Shown one piece after another: positions 6,885 through 16,333 of a stretch of DNA of 45,450 bases. The DNA is from DASWIG01 sp965371445 (GTDB taxonomy: Bacteria; Acidobacteriota; Thermoanaerobaculia; Multivoradales; J023). The position numbers were made by a program, and so were the translations under genes. The stretch's first letter is position 1; each line of letters starts with the position of its first letter. Under the pieces are notes generated by a model. That model ran no database searches. It worked only from the letters and a program-made list of their open reading frames with translations, and was not told the origin of the DNA. The stretch covers positions 1 through 45,450 of the forward strand of contig CBDUYN010000069.1 in the NCBI GenBank assembly GCA_965371445.1, given 5' to 3'.

Positions 6885-7202
6885 TCAAGCCTTGTGACCG
6901 AACGCGAACAGGAGCGCGCGCCGCAACTCCTCCATCTTCTCCTCCGGCAGGCTGGTGATCAGCAGACCGATCCTTCCCCGGGCGACCGTCTGGAGGTGAT
7001 CCGTGTTGACGGCACAATCCTTCGGCATCCCGTCGTCGGGGCCCAACAGCACCTCGGTGGGGATCTCTCGGATCGTCGAAGTCACCGGTGCGATGGTCAC
7101 CTCACCGAGAAACTCCAGTGCGGAATCTCGGGTCAGGATGACGACCGGCCGCTTCTTGTCGGGCTTCGCGAAGCGGTACCAGCGCACCTCACCACGCTGC
7201 AT
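6885..7202 (-). CDS. MazF/PemK-type toxin (endoribonuclease)
   Basis: The 105-residue protein has the MazF/PemK fold signature: RGEVRWYRFAKPDKKRPVVILTRD (with the conserved RPVVIL strand), TIAPVTSTIREIPTEVLL and CAVNTDHLQTVARGRI. The family cleaves mRNA at short motifs. Its ATG overlaps the antitoxin stop in a TGATG arrangement, so it is co-translated with the upstream RHH protein. Length and motifs look intact. Confidence 0.9.
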   Translation of the reverse strand: MQRGEVRWYRFAKPDKKRPVVILTRDSALEFLGEVTIAPVTSTIREIPTEVLLGPDDGMPKDCAVNTDHLQTVARGRIGLLITSLPEEKMEELRRALLFAFGHKA

Positions 7203-7432
7203 CAGTCGACCCAGATCTGCTCGTCTTCCCAGTCGCTGAGCTCACCTGGGTGGACCGGGTGACGGCGATAGCCTTCGCGGTGGCGCTGCTCGAGCTCGTG
7301 TTCTCGCAGACCCGCAAGAGCCTGCCGCAGGGCGTCGCGGGCAAAAGCGGAGCGTGACGTACCGAGCTTGGTGACGGCCGCGTCGACTTCTGTGACCAAA
7401 TCCTCGTCGAGGGTCATCTGTACGGTCTGCAT
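7202..7432 (-). CDS. ribbon-helix-helix antitoxin of the MazF-type toxin
   Basis: The 76-residue protein starts with an RHH strand (MQTVQMTLDEDLVTEVDAAV), then KLGTSRSAFARDALRQAL, a CopG/MazE-type DNA-binding pattern. The acidic C-terminal tail (SDWEDEQIWVD) probably wraps the toxin. A good GGAGAAGAG Shine-Dalgarno precedes ATG 7432. Such antitoxins usually repress their own promoter. Confidence 0.85.
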   Translation of the reverse strand: MQTVQMTLDEDLVTEVDAAVTKLGTSRSAFARDALRQALAGLREHELEQRHREGYRRHPVHPGELSDWEDEQIWVD

Positions 7433-7497
7433 CGTCTCTTCTCCACATGCATGTCCTCATTTTAGTCCACATACCGACCCGCGGCAACGCTATTCGC

Positions 7498-8870
7498 TCA
7501 GCCAAGCCGACGCCGCAGCGCCTCCACCTGACGCTTCACCTCCGACGGCGCCGTCCCCCCGAGCGACGTCCGCCGCTCGGCAGCGGCACGTGGGTCGAGC
7601 CAGGGCGTAAGGTCCTCCGGCAGCTCGGGATGGAAGCCCTTCGCCACCTCCGGCGTCACCGCCGAAAGGTTCTCGCCTCGCTCCTCGCACCAGCGGACGA
7701 TCCGTCCCACGACCTCGTGCGCCTCGCGAAACGGCACACCGCGCTCGACGAGCAAATCCGCCAGCTCCGTCGCCAGGCTGAAGTCCCCTTGCAGCTCCCG
7801 CTCGTAACGGTCGCGCCGGACCTCCAGGGTCCGCCACATGCCGGCCGTGATCCGCAGCGACGCCATCGTCGTCTCCACCGCGTCGAACAGCGCCTCGCGG
7901 TCCTCCTGGAGGTCGCGGTTGTAGGCCATGGGCTGGGCCTTCAGAAGCGTCAGGAGCGCCACCAGGTCGCCGTGGACTCTCGCCACCTTGCCGCGCACCA
8001 GCTCCGCGGCGTCGGGGTTGCGCTTCTGGGGCATGATCGACGAGCCCGTCGCGTAGCCTTCGCCTAGACGGACGAGGTCGAACTCGCTCGTCGAAAAAAT
8101 GACCAGCTCCTCGGCCATGCGAGAGAGGTGGGTCATCGTGATGGCGCACGCCGCCACCACCTCCTGCTCGTGGTCGCGCGCCGCGACGGCGTCCATGGCG
8201 TTCAAGGCGACGCCCGCGAAGCCGAGGAGCTCCGCGGTACGACGGCGGTCGATCGGATGCGGCGTCCCGGCCATGGCGCAGGCGCCGACGGGCGAGAGGT
8301 CGACGCGGCGGAGCGCGTCGCGGAAGCGCGCACGGTCCCGCTCGAGCGCCGAGGTATGGGCCAGGAGGTGGTGGCCGAGGAGGATCGGCTGGCCGCGCTG
8401 GAGGTGGGTGAAGCCCGGGACGAGCACGTCGCCGTCGGCCTCGACGCGCTCGGCAAGCGCCGTCAGGAGCTCGACGAGCGCTTCGTCCATCTCGGCGAGA
8501 CGGCGCTTCAGCCAGAGCCGTACGTCGGTCGCCACCTGGTCGTTGCGCGAACGGGCGGTGTGGATTTTTTTGCCCACCTCGCCGACGAGCTCCGTCAGCC
8601 GCGCCTCGACCGCCATGTGGACGTCCTCGTGGGCGTCGGTGGGCGCCCAGGCGCCGGAGCGGATCTCCTCTCGCACCCGCTCCAGACCTGCCGTGAGCAT
8701 CCGCGCCTCGTCTTCGGTCAGGATCCCCACCTCGCCGAGCATGGTGGCGTGGGCGATCGAGCCGTCGACGTCCTCGTCGAGCATGCGCAGGTCGACGTCG
8801 AGCGACGAGGAGAAGGCCTCCATCTCGGAGCTCGTTCCTTGCGAAAACCTGCCGCGAAGAAGGCTCATCC

Positions 8871-8874
<4 letters not shown>
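7498..8874 (-). CDS. argH: argininosuccinate lyase
   Basis: Last step of arginine synthesis: argininosuccinate to arginine and fumarate, in the cytoplasm. The 458-residue length is normal. Family landmarks are SRNDQ (109-113), GFTHLQRGQP (154-163) and the signature GSSIMPQKRNPD (277-288), which carries the catalytic serine loop. It overlaps argG by 4 nt (ATGA at 8871-8874), so the two are one operon with coupled translation. The start coinciding with the argG stop supports the chosen ATG. Confidence 0.97.
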
Positions 8875-10076
<1,202 letters not shown>

Positions 10077-10436
10077 GGTCGTGGGTCTCCTCTTCGATCG
10101 GGCGGGATCACCCGCGAAGACCCATCCTAACAGCTCAAGCTGGTCCCCACTCGGCCGACGCGTCGGGCGCGGACGCCGGCTCCGGCGCTCTCGTCAGACG
10201 GTAGCGTCCGTCGCCAAGGGCGACCTCGTTTGCGTCGTCGGGGAGGTCTTGTCAGCGTGCGCCCATGCCTGGAGCTCCTCAGGCGACGACGGGCTCGGAC
10301 GGCGTGTCAGAGAGCAGCGCGCGGGCGGCCTAGTCGACGAAGGAGCGAGGATGTACGGCGACTCCGGGAAAGGCGTCGAGCATCCGACGGTCGGCGTTGG
10401 CGAGCTTCTTCTCTTCAAGAGGATGCCTAGCCGAGG
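10077..10436. other. intergenic stretch, possible PIN-domain relic
   Basis: No intact gene. A minus-strand frame near 10330-10420 reads KLANADRRMLDAFPGVAVHPRSFVD before a stop. It resembles the C-terminal end of a PIN-domain toxin, but only weakly. Otherwise this is leader and promoter sequence for argG (right to left) and the CopG-type antitoxin (left to right). Confidence 0.3.
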
Positions 10437-10442
10437 TATACT
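10437..10442 (+). promoter_or_regulatory. TATACT -10 element for the CopG-type antitoxin
   Basis: TATACT at 10437-10442 is a near-consensus -10. TTCAAG, 17 nt upstream, is a weak -35. The leader to ATG 10491 would be about 40 nt. Confidence 0.35.
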
Positions 10443-10490
10443 GGACAGGCGCAGCCGGCTCCTGCTTGCCTCTACGGAGAGAGCGTACTA

Positions 10491-10766
10491 ATGCAGCCCA
10501 AAGACACCGTTCGTGACCCACTGCCCGACGAGTCCGCATCCGTCGAGGAAATCGCGGAGTTCTGGGATACACACGACACGACCGACTACGAGGACGCCTT
10601 CGTCGCAGTCGATGCCGAATTCGACATCCGTCATCGGCATTACGAAGTCGAGGTCAGGGAAGACGTCTTTGAGGCCCTGCGGCAGCGGTCGTCTCGGCTT
10701 CGTGCTCCTGTCGAGGAGATACTGGATGGCCTCTTGAGGAAAGAGCTCCTTACGACCAGCTCTTGA
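10491..10766 (+). CDS. CopG-type antitoxin (orphan)
   Basis: The 91-residue protein has the hallmark of the CopG-antitoxin family: SVEEIAEFWDTHDTTDYEDAF near the N-terminus, then an RHH-like half (YEVEVREDVFEALRQRSSRLRAPVEEILDGLLRKEL). Family members are usually the second gene after a BrnT-like toxin. Here no toxin lies on the same strand, so it is orphaned or its toxin was lost. A broken PIN gene faces it on the opposite strand. Confidence 0.75.
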   Translation: MQPKDTVRDPLPDESASVEEIAEFWDTHDTTDYEDAFVAVDAEFDIRHRHYEVEVREDVFEALRQRSSRLRAPVEEILDGLLRKELLTTSS

Positions 10767-10767
10767 T

Positions 10768-10874
10768 AGCGCCGCGCTCTTGGGGTCGCTGAGGATCTGG
10801 GCGAGCGGCAGCTCGTAGTAGGGCTGCGGCTGGGTGGGCTCCGAAAGCACGTTGGTGTCGACGAGATAGCGCAT
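10768..10874 (-). pseudogene. broken PIN-domain toxin (vapC-like) joined to a piece of an HTH gene
   Basis: From ATG 10874 the frame opens with MRYLVDTNVLSEPTQP, the first strand of a VapC-type PIN nuclease with its first catalytic Asp. After 18 codons it switches to YYELPLAQILSDPKSAAL, which matches residues of the ArsR-like regulator at 3177-3230 (about 85% identical over 54 bp). The frame then runs antisense to the CopG antitoxin. The remaining PIN acidic residues are gone, so it is inactive. Confidence 0.7.
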
Positions 10875-11047
10875 CAGAGCTCTGGCTCACGGCCTGGGGA
10901 TCGGTCCCGGACGTCGGCCCACACCTCTTCGGCGCCCAAGTTCTCGAGGTCCGTCTGCTCGCGGAATTGCTGAATCGCCGCCCAGAGGTCCGGCTTGTCC
11001 TTGCTGAGCCTTCGGTAGTCCGCGACCGATCCGATCGCTGTCGCCAA
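10874..11047 (-). CDS. remnant or short VapB-like antitoxin
   Basis: The frame ends RRLSKDKPDLWAAIQQF then LENLGAEEVWADVRDRSPGREPEL and overlaps the PIN start by one base (TGATG). Short proteins ending in a WADVRDRSPGRE-type tail are common partners of VapC toxins. The start is uncertain: a TTG at 11047 gives 57 residues, while the longer frame runs into the upstream gene. The neutralising role is inferred from its place before the PIN start. Confidence 0.45.
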   Translation of the reverse strand: MATAIGSVADYRRLSKDKPDLWAAIQQFREQTDLENLGAEEVWADVRDRSPGREPEL

Positions 11048-11118
11048 GCACGAATCCGGGAACGCCGGGGCTTGGATCCAATGATCGGCGGCCTGCGCGG
11101 CCCGGGACAGAGGCTGCC

Positions 11119-13428
11119 CTACCTCGGATAGACGCGCTGCCAGCCGTCGCGGCCCTCGACGACCCGGATCGTGTCGTTCGTCGCCAACCCTGTCCAACGC
11201 TGTCGTCGACCGCTCGGCCAGCGCACCTCGAGTCGATCCACCTCTTCGAGCTCGCCCAGCCCGAAGTGCTGCTCGTAGGGCATACAGCCGAAACCGCTCC
11301 CGCCCGAGACCAGCCGGTGCTGGTCCCTCCCGCCGGCCCTCAAGACGAGCCGTGCGCCGATCGCGTCGCGATTTGAATCCGTCCCTTCCAGGCGGACGTT
11401 CAAGTAGTTGCCGGGACGCTCCTTCGGACGGTGTACCGTCGTCGTCAAAAGGTCACCCGGATAGAGGCCGCCAGCGGCGACGATCAAATGCATGCGTCCG
11501 TCGCCCAAAAGATCCGCCATGTTGGCGCCGTGGCCCTTGCCGGTGAGCGGCATGCCGGCTGTAAACGTGACGTTTCGAAAACGCTTGCCGTCGCTCTCGT
11601 AGATCACCGACGCCTCGGTACGGTCCATCTGGGGATCGCCGTTGCCCAGCAGGAGATCGAGGTGGCCGTCGTTGTCGTAGTCGCCGATCGCGGCGCTCAT
11701 CGTGCCCCAGCAGCCGTCGAGGCCCAGGTCGCGTCCGATCTCGGTGAAGGTCAAGTCGCGGTTGTTGCGAAAGACGCGCGGCGGCTCGCCACCGTCGGGT
11801 CCCTTGCCGTAACGCAAGGTATGGATCGCGTCCCGAGGACGCGAATAGGTCATCTGTACGATGTCGAGCCATCCGTCCTGGTCGACGTCGCAGGCGATCG
11901 CGACCGAACCGATCGCCGGCCGGTCGACACCGGCCTCACGGCTGATGTCCTCGAAGGTACCGTCGCCGCGGTTCTTGAAGAGCTGCGCGCGGCCGAGGCC
12001 CGAGACGAAAAGGTCCTGCCGGCCGTCGTTCGAGAAGTCCCCCCAAGCCGCCCCGATGGTCGGCCACGCCGTCGAAAGGCCCGCCTCTTGGGTGACGTCG
12101 GTAAAGGTGCCGTCGCCGTTGTTATGAAATAAACGGTTTTCCGTCTTGCGGTCGAAGACGCCGCCAAGGTTGTTGACGACAAATAAATCAAGGTGGCCGT
12201 CGCCGTCGTAGTCGACCCAGGTGGCGACGAAGCCCGGACCCCAGCAGTCGAGCCCGGCCTCCTGGGTGACGTCGGTAAAAGTTCCGTCGCCGTTGTTGCG
12301 AAGAAGGATCCCCTGGCCGTTGAAAAAACCCAGGCCGGTGACGAAAAGATCGACCTTGCCGTCGTTGTCGTAGTCGCCGGCCGTCAGGCAGAAGGCGTAG
12401 ACGCAGCGGTCGAGCCCCGAGCCGGTCGAAATGTCGGTGAAGGTGCCGTCACCGTTGTTCTTGAAGAGGCTGACGCCGGCGTGGGCACCGGCGATCGCGA
12501 CGTCGAGCGTGCCGTCGCCGGTGGCGTCGAAGACCGCGGTGCCGCGTCCACCCGCGACCTTGTCGAGGCCGATCGACCGCGCCACGTCCTCGAGCTCGAC
12601 GCGCGTCGGGTGGAAGCCGTCTTTGGCCTCCATGCGCCAGGCGCGCTTGACCGACTTGGGATAGCCGTCGGTTTTACGGCTTGCGAGCCACAGCCAGTAG
12701 CGGGCACGCTCGTCGCCGCCCAGGTCCATCGCCTGTCTGCCCTCCTCGAGAGCGCGGCGGTAGTCGCCCATGCGGTAGCAGGCCACCAGGCTCCAGTAGC
12801 GCGCCTGACGGGCGAGGGAGCGGTCCTCGGCGGCGCGTTCGAGCTCGGTGAGGGCCTCGGGGTAGAGGCCACATTTGACGTAGGTACGGCCGAGCTCGTA
12901 GCGTGCCGCGGTGTCGGTCGCGTCGCGCCGGACGAGCTCCCGCTGGCGCTCCAGCTCCTCGCCGTACTGGAGGCTGAAGAAGATGTGGAGGTCGCTGAAG
13001 ACCTCGACGGTGAAGTCGAGGAAATCCGCCCACAGCGCCGGACGCACAGCCTGGAGCGCGGTTGTGCCGCGCAGCGCCTCCTGAAGCGCCAGGGTGGCGG
13101 TGGCGAGCGGCAGGGCGAGGTAGCGTCGCGGGTCGAGGCGTCCTTCCCGCGGCCAGCTGTGGAGAACCGCGTCGAGGACGTCGCGCGGCGCTTCGGCGAG
13201 AGCGTCGGCGCTCCGCCAGCGCCAGCGGGCGAGGCGCAGCAGGCGGTTCGCCATCTCGGAGGTCGCCGCGTCGACGTCTACCGGGCCCTCGAAGGGCGGT
13301 TTGTTCGCCGGACCCGACGGCTTCTGTCCGAGGGCGCATTCCATGCTTCGCAGGGCGGCGTCCATGCCCGTGAGGCCGGTCTCCGCGAGCCGCGAGGTCA
13401 GCTCCAAGGCCGTACGCAATATCGTCAT
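11119..13428 (-). CDS. TPR + FG-GAP + ASPIC/UnbV (CRTAC1-type) repeat protein
   Basis: The 769-residue protein has three parts: a helical N-terminus with TPR-like repeats (about 160-260), seven or more FG-GAP/VCBS repeats with DYDNDGKVDLFV-type Ca-binding loops and NNGDGTFTDVT turns (about 290-650), and a C-terminal ASPIC/UnbV domain (YLNVRLEGTDSNRDAIGARLVL, then GFGCMPYEQHFGLGE, RWPSGRRQRW). FG-GAP repeats form a Ca-binding beta-propeller. The family is usually exported, but this N-terminus has no clear signal peptide. It overlaps the upstream redoxin gene by 4 nt and is the last gene of a four-gene operon. Confidence 0.85.
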   Translation of the reverse strand: MTILRTALELTSRLAETGLTGMDAALRSMECALGQKPSGPANKPPFEGPVDVDAATSEMANRLLRLARWRWRSADALAEAPRDVLDAVLHSWPREGRLDPRRYLALPLATATLALQEALRGTTALQAVRPALWADFLDFTVEVFSDLHIFFSLQYGEELERQRELVRRDATDTAARYELGRTYVKCGLYPEALTELERAAEDRSLARQARYWSLVACYRMGDYRRALEEGRQAMDLGGDERARYWLWLASRKTDGYPKSVKRAWRMEAKDGFHPTRVELEDVARSIGLDKVAGGRGTAVFDATGDGTLDVAIAGAHAGVSLFKNNGDGTFTDISTGSGLDRCVYAFCLTAGDYDNDGKVDLFVTGLGFFNGQGILLRNNGDGTFTDVTQEAGLDCWGPGFVATWVDYDGDGHLDLFVVNNLGGVFDRKTENRLFHNNGDGTFTDVTQEAGLSTAWPTIGAAWGDFSNDGRQDLFVSGLGRAQLFKNRGDGTFEDISREAGVDRPAIGSVAIACDVDQDGWLDIVQMTYSRPRDAIHTLRYGKGPDGGEPPRVFRNNRDLTFTEIGRDLGLDGCWGTMSAAIGDYDNDGHLDLLLGNGDPQMDRTEASVIYESDGKRFRNVTFTAGMPLTGKGHGANMADLLGDGRMHLIVAAGGLYPGDLLTTTVHRPKERPGNYLNVRLEGTDSNRDAIGARLVLRAGGRDQHRLVSGGSGFGCMPYEQHFGLGELEEVDRLEVRWPSGRRQRWTGLATNDTIRVVEGRDGWQRVYPR

Positions 13429-13973
13429 CGTCTCTCCGGCAACGGTTTGTCGAGATCGTAGTAGACCGACTGCACGGCACAGCCGAAGCTCGGCGTCTCG
13501 GCGCGCGGCACCTCGTCACCGGCCAGGAAGGCGGCGATCGCCTCCTCGAGGTAGGCCTCGTGCTCCGGGTCGCCCGGATAGCGAAAGTTGTCGATCGCCC
13601 CGCGGTAGACGACGCGGCGCTCGGCGTCGAGCAAGAAGACCCGCGGCGTCTGCTCGACCTGCCAGGCGTGGGTGACGGCACGGTCGGCGTCGTGGACGAA
13701 GGGGAAACGCAGGCGGCGCTCCCGGACCGCCTTGTCGAGGCTCTCGCGGCTCTCGCCCTGGCGGGCGGCGACCACCACCAGGCCGACTTCGGGATCCCTC
13801 TCGGAGCGTTCGTTCAGATACGAGTCGTAGCGGACGCAATGCGAGCAGACCGCCGACCAGAAGACCACGATCAGGGCCCGGCGATCCGCGAGGAGGTCGG
13901 TAAGCTTCTGCTGGCCACCGGTGAGGAGCGGTAGGGAGAAGTCGTCGAGGGATTCGACAGGCATGGTCGTCAA
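13425..13973 (-). CDS. redoxin / thioredoxin-fold protein (AhpC-TSA type)
   Basis: The 182-residue protein has a thioredoxin fold with a CSHC active site (residues 43-46, context VVFWSAVCSHCVRY) and a cis-proline segment TPRVFLLDAERRVVYRGAID near 108-125. The pattern matches peroxiredoxin-like or TlpA-like reductases. There is no obvious signal peptide. It overlaps both neighbours by 4 nt (symporter and UnbV protein), so it is co-translated with them, which suggests a role tied to the UnbV protein. C-terminal residues GCAVQSVYY include an extra Cys. Confidence 0.85.
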   Translation of the reverse strand: MTTMPVESLDDFSLPLLTGGQQKLTDLLADRRALIVVFWSAVCSHCVRYDSYLNERSERDPEVGLVVVAARQGESRESLDKAVRERRLRFPFVHDADRAVTHAWQVEQTPRVFLLDAERRVVYRGAIDNFRYPGDPEHEAYLEEAIAAFLAGDEVPRAETPSFGCAVQSVYYDLDKPLPERR

Positions 13974-15490
13974 AGCTCCATCACGGCTGCGACGTCGTCG
14001 TCGAGATCATCGCCCCCACTCTTCCCCGTCCACCACGTCACCGCAAAGAGTACCGTAAACGACGCTGCCAGCGCCACGGCGGCAGGCAGGACGCCGGGCG
14101 TCGGCTTGGGCAGCGACGGAAAGTACGTCTGCCGGGTCAGGAATTCCAGGGTGAGGTTGAGCGCCATGCCGGTGGTGATCGAGGCGACGGCGGCGGCCGG
14201 TGTCACTCGCCGCCAGTTGAGGCCCACCGCCACGGCGGGAGCGAGCGCCGCCGCGAAGGTGCCGTAGGCAAAGGTGCCGAGGAGCGCGATCAGGTCGCCG
14301 TAGGCGTAGGCGAAGCCGGCCGAGGCGACCGCGACGCCGAGGACCGCGAGGCGTCCCCAAAAAAGCTCGCGCTTCACCTTGCGGCCGAAGGCCCGGGGCA
14401 GGTCGCGCACCAGGGCGGCCGAGGCGATGTTCACGAACGAGTCGGCCGTCGACATGATCGCCGCCAGGATGCCGGCGAAGACCAGGCCGGCCAGGATCTG
14501 CGGCGTGAAGTGCAACAGGAAAAGCGGGGCCGCCTCGTCGGGGTTTTGCAACGGCGCGAGGCGGCCCTCGGCCACCAGCGCTGGCACGGCGAGGCCGATG
14601 CCGAGCCAGATCAAAACCACGAGCGTCTGAGTGACGCCGAGGACGAGCGGCAGCCACTTCAGCTTGCGGGGGTCGTCGAGCATGTAGAACTTGTGCAGCA
14701 TCTGCGGCTGGCCGAGGGTACCGACGGCGAAGACGAAGAAAAAACCCAGGGCCGTGAAGACGGGAACGTTGCCCAGAGGATCGAGAAACCCCGGCCCGAA
14801 GGAGTCGGAAGCGGCGATACGCCGCGCGATAGATCCGAGGCCGCCGCCCGAATCGAGGGCGTAGTAGAAAACGGCGACGGCGGCGCCGACCATGAGCGTG
14901 CCCTGAAAAACGTCGGTGTAGACCCCGGCCACCATGCCGCCGGCGACGGCGTAGGCCAGCACCACCACCAGCCCAGCGGTCATCGCCACCGCCAGGCTCC
15001 ACTCGCCGAAGTGCTCGCGAGTGGCGAAGATCGACTCGATCAGGATTCCCATCGCCTGGAGCTGCGCGCCCAGGTAACCCACCGTGCCGACGACGATCGC
15101 CACCGCCGCGAGGCCGGAGGCGAGGCGGCTGCGGTACCGGCAGAGGATCGCGTCGGGCACGGTGAAGACCTCGCGCACCTCGGAGAGCAGGCGCAGGCGT
15201 TTGGCCACCGTCCAGCAGAGGAGACCCGCGGTGACGCTGACCGGAAAGCAGATGAAAAGCGACGCCATGCCCATGCGGTAGGTCAGGCCGGGTCCGCCGA
15301 GGAAGAGGAAGCCGCTGAAGGCCGCCGACATGGTCGCCAGCGTCGTGACCAGGAGCCCGACGCCCTGGCCGGCAATGAAGAAGTCGCGGGCGTTATGGGT
15401 GCGGCGCATCGCCCAGGCGCCGATCACGAGGACGAACGCCATGTAGACGAGCGCGGTCAGGGCGACGACCGGTTTGTCGAGGAGCGGCAT
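13970..15490 (-). CDS. sodium:solute symporter (SSS family)
   Basis: The 506-residue protein has about 13 hydrophobic segments. Family marks are an early ARDFFIAGQGVG loop, GPGLTYRMGMASLFICFP, the GGMVAGVYTDVFQG segment and AAIMSTADSFVNIASAALVRDL (helix with the sodium-binding Ser/Thr). The substrate cannot be read from sequence; family members move proline, pantothenate, sugars and carboxylates. A small membrane protein is encoded just upstream (stop 15495, 4 nt gap), an arrangement known for two-component SSS transporters. Confidence 0.9.
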   Translation of the reverse strand: MPLLDKPVVALTALVYMAFVLVIGAWAMRRTHNARDFFIAGQGVGLLVTTLATMSAAFSGFLFLGGPGLTYRMGMASLFICFPVSVTAGLLCWTVAKRLRLLSEVREVFTVPDAILCRYRSRLASGLAAVAIVVGTVGYLGAQLQAMGILIESIFATREHFGEWSLAVAMTAGLVVVLAYAVAGGMVAGVYTDVFQGTLMVGAAVAVFYYALDSGGGLGSIARRIAASDSFGPGFLDPLGNVPVFTALGFFFVFAVGTLGQPQMLHKFYMLDDPRKLKWLPLVLGVTQTLVVLIWLGIGLAVPALVAEGRLAPLQNPDEAAPLFLLHFTPQILAGLVFAGILAAIMSTADSFVNIASAALVRDLPRAFGRKVKRELFWGRLAVLGVAVASAGFAYAYGDLIALLGTFAYGTFAAALAPAVAVGLNWRRVTPAAAVASITTGMALNLTLEFLTRQTYFPSLPKPTPGVLPAAVALAASFTVLFAVTWWTGKSGGDDLDDDVAAVMEL

Positions 15491-15494
15491 GCCC

Positions 15495-15926
15495 TTATTC
15501 CTCGCCGTCCTCGCCTCGGCGAAAGCGCCGCCGCAGCTCGTCGAGGTCCTCGCGGCGCAGGCCGAAGCGCTCGAAGGTCAAGGCGTAGAAAAGCGCCACG
15601 AAAACCATAGGTGCGAGGAAGAGGCCGTAGAATTGAATCGCCGTCGCCAGTGGCAGGCCGCCAACCCAAGGCGCTTCCAGCACCTGGCCGCGTAGGGCAA
15701 GCATCGCGGCGACGCAGGCCTCGAGGAAGACGACGAGGACGACAAGCGGCACCCGCAGGGGTCCCAGACCTCCCCGGTGCTCGGCACCGAGGACGATCAG
15801 AGCGATCGGGAAAGCCACCGCCAAGACGGCGAAGAGCACCTCGCCCGCCGGGGTGCCGACGGCGAAGCTCAGCAGGATCAGGGGTGAGGCTGCCGCCAGG
15901 AACAGGAGGCTTACGCGTTTGGCCAT
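15495..15926 (-). CDS. small four-helix membrane protein, partner of the symporter
   Basis: Start set at ATG 15926 (MAKRVSLLFLAAASPLILLSF), because the longer frame adds a non-membrane leader. The 143-residue protein has about four hydrophobic helices and a charged cytoplasmic tail (ERFGLRREDLDELRRRFRRGEDGEE). It is first in the operon, directly before the symporter. Small membrane partners of SSS transporters are known in other bacteria; this one is assigned by context only. Confidence 0.65.
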   Translation of the reverse strand: MAKRVSLLFLAAASPLILLSFAVGTPAGEVLFAVLAVAFPIALIVLGAEHRGGLGPLRVPLVVLVVFLEACVAAMLALRGQVLEAPWVGGLPLATAIQFYGLFLAPMVFVALFYALTFERFGLRREDLDELRRRFRRGEDGEE

Positions 15927-16013
15927 GGTGTCGACGTGATCCGGAGCCCGGACTATATCCGATCGCCATCGCGGTAGGATCGGAGCGAATCCAAGCAGGC
16001 CCACAGAATCATC

Positions 16014-16020
16014 GAAGGAG
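16014..16020 (+). promoter_or_regulatory. Shine-Dalgarno for the TGA-containing AhpD-like gene
   Basis: GAAGGAG, 6 nt before ATG 16027. A strong site here argues that the short frame interrupted by TGA is truly translated. Confidence 0.7.
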
Positions 16021-16026
16021 TCATCA

Positions 16027-16299
16027 ATGCTTCCCGCGAAACAGAAAAGGGCGTTTGCAGAATTCTACAGAACAGCACGCCGGAACGAGATCTTGGAGCC
16101 GAAGACGACTCTGATGATCCACCTGGCCGTGGCGATGTCGGCAGGGTGCTACCCCTGAATGGACCACTACCTTGGCGTGGCCAGGGATGAAGGTATCTCG
16201 GACGACGAGATCGGTGCTGTCCAGTCGGTCGTGATGGCGGTCCACGCCGGTAGGGTACGGGCTCAGTTCCGCGAGGCCCGCGCCGAGAATAGAACGTGA
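16027..16299 (+). CDS. AhpD / carboxymuconolactone decarboxylase-like protein with in-frame TGA (probable selenocysteine)
   Basis: From ATG 16027 the frame reads 43 codons, then TGA (16156-16158), then 46 codons to a TGA stop at 16297. Read through, it is a 90-residue AhpD/CMD-like protein. HLAVAMSAGCYP precedes the TGA and MDHYLGVARDEGISDDEI follows, then a helix with AVHAGRVRAQF. The TGA falls exactly at the second Cys of the family CxxC-x-x-H redox motif, giving C41-Y-P-U44-M-D-H47. A hairpin suited to a SECIS follows. CxxU variants of AhpD-like proteins are known selenoproteins. The alternative is a Cys TGC/TGT mutated to TGA or a sequencing error. It is divergent from an operon containing a redoxin. 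Confidence 0.75.
16170..16186 (+). promoter_or_regulatory. putative bacterial SECIS hairpin
   Basis: CCUUGGC-GUG-GCCAGGG gives a 7-bp stem (one G-U pair) with a three-base loop whose first base is G. The loop starts 18 nt after the TGA. Bacterial SECIS elements have a small loop with a G in its first two bases, roughly 16-37 nt after the UGA. The site is also coding, as expected in bacteria. Confidence 0.6.
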
Positions 16300-16333
16300 T
16301 CCGCGAGCCTGGGCGAGAATCCGTCGTCTGGAG

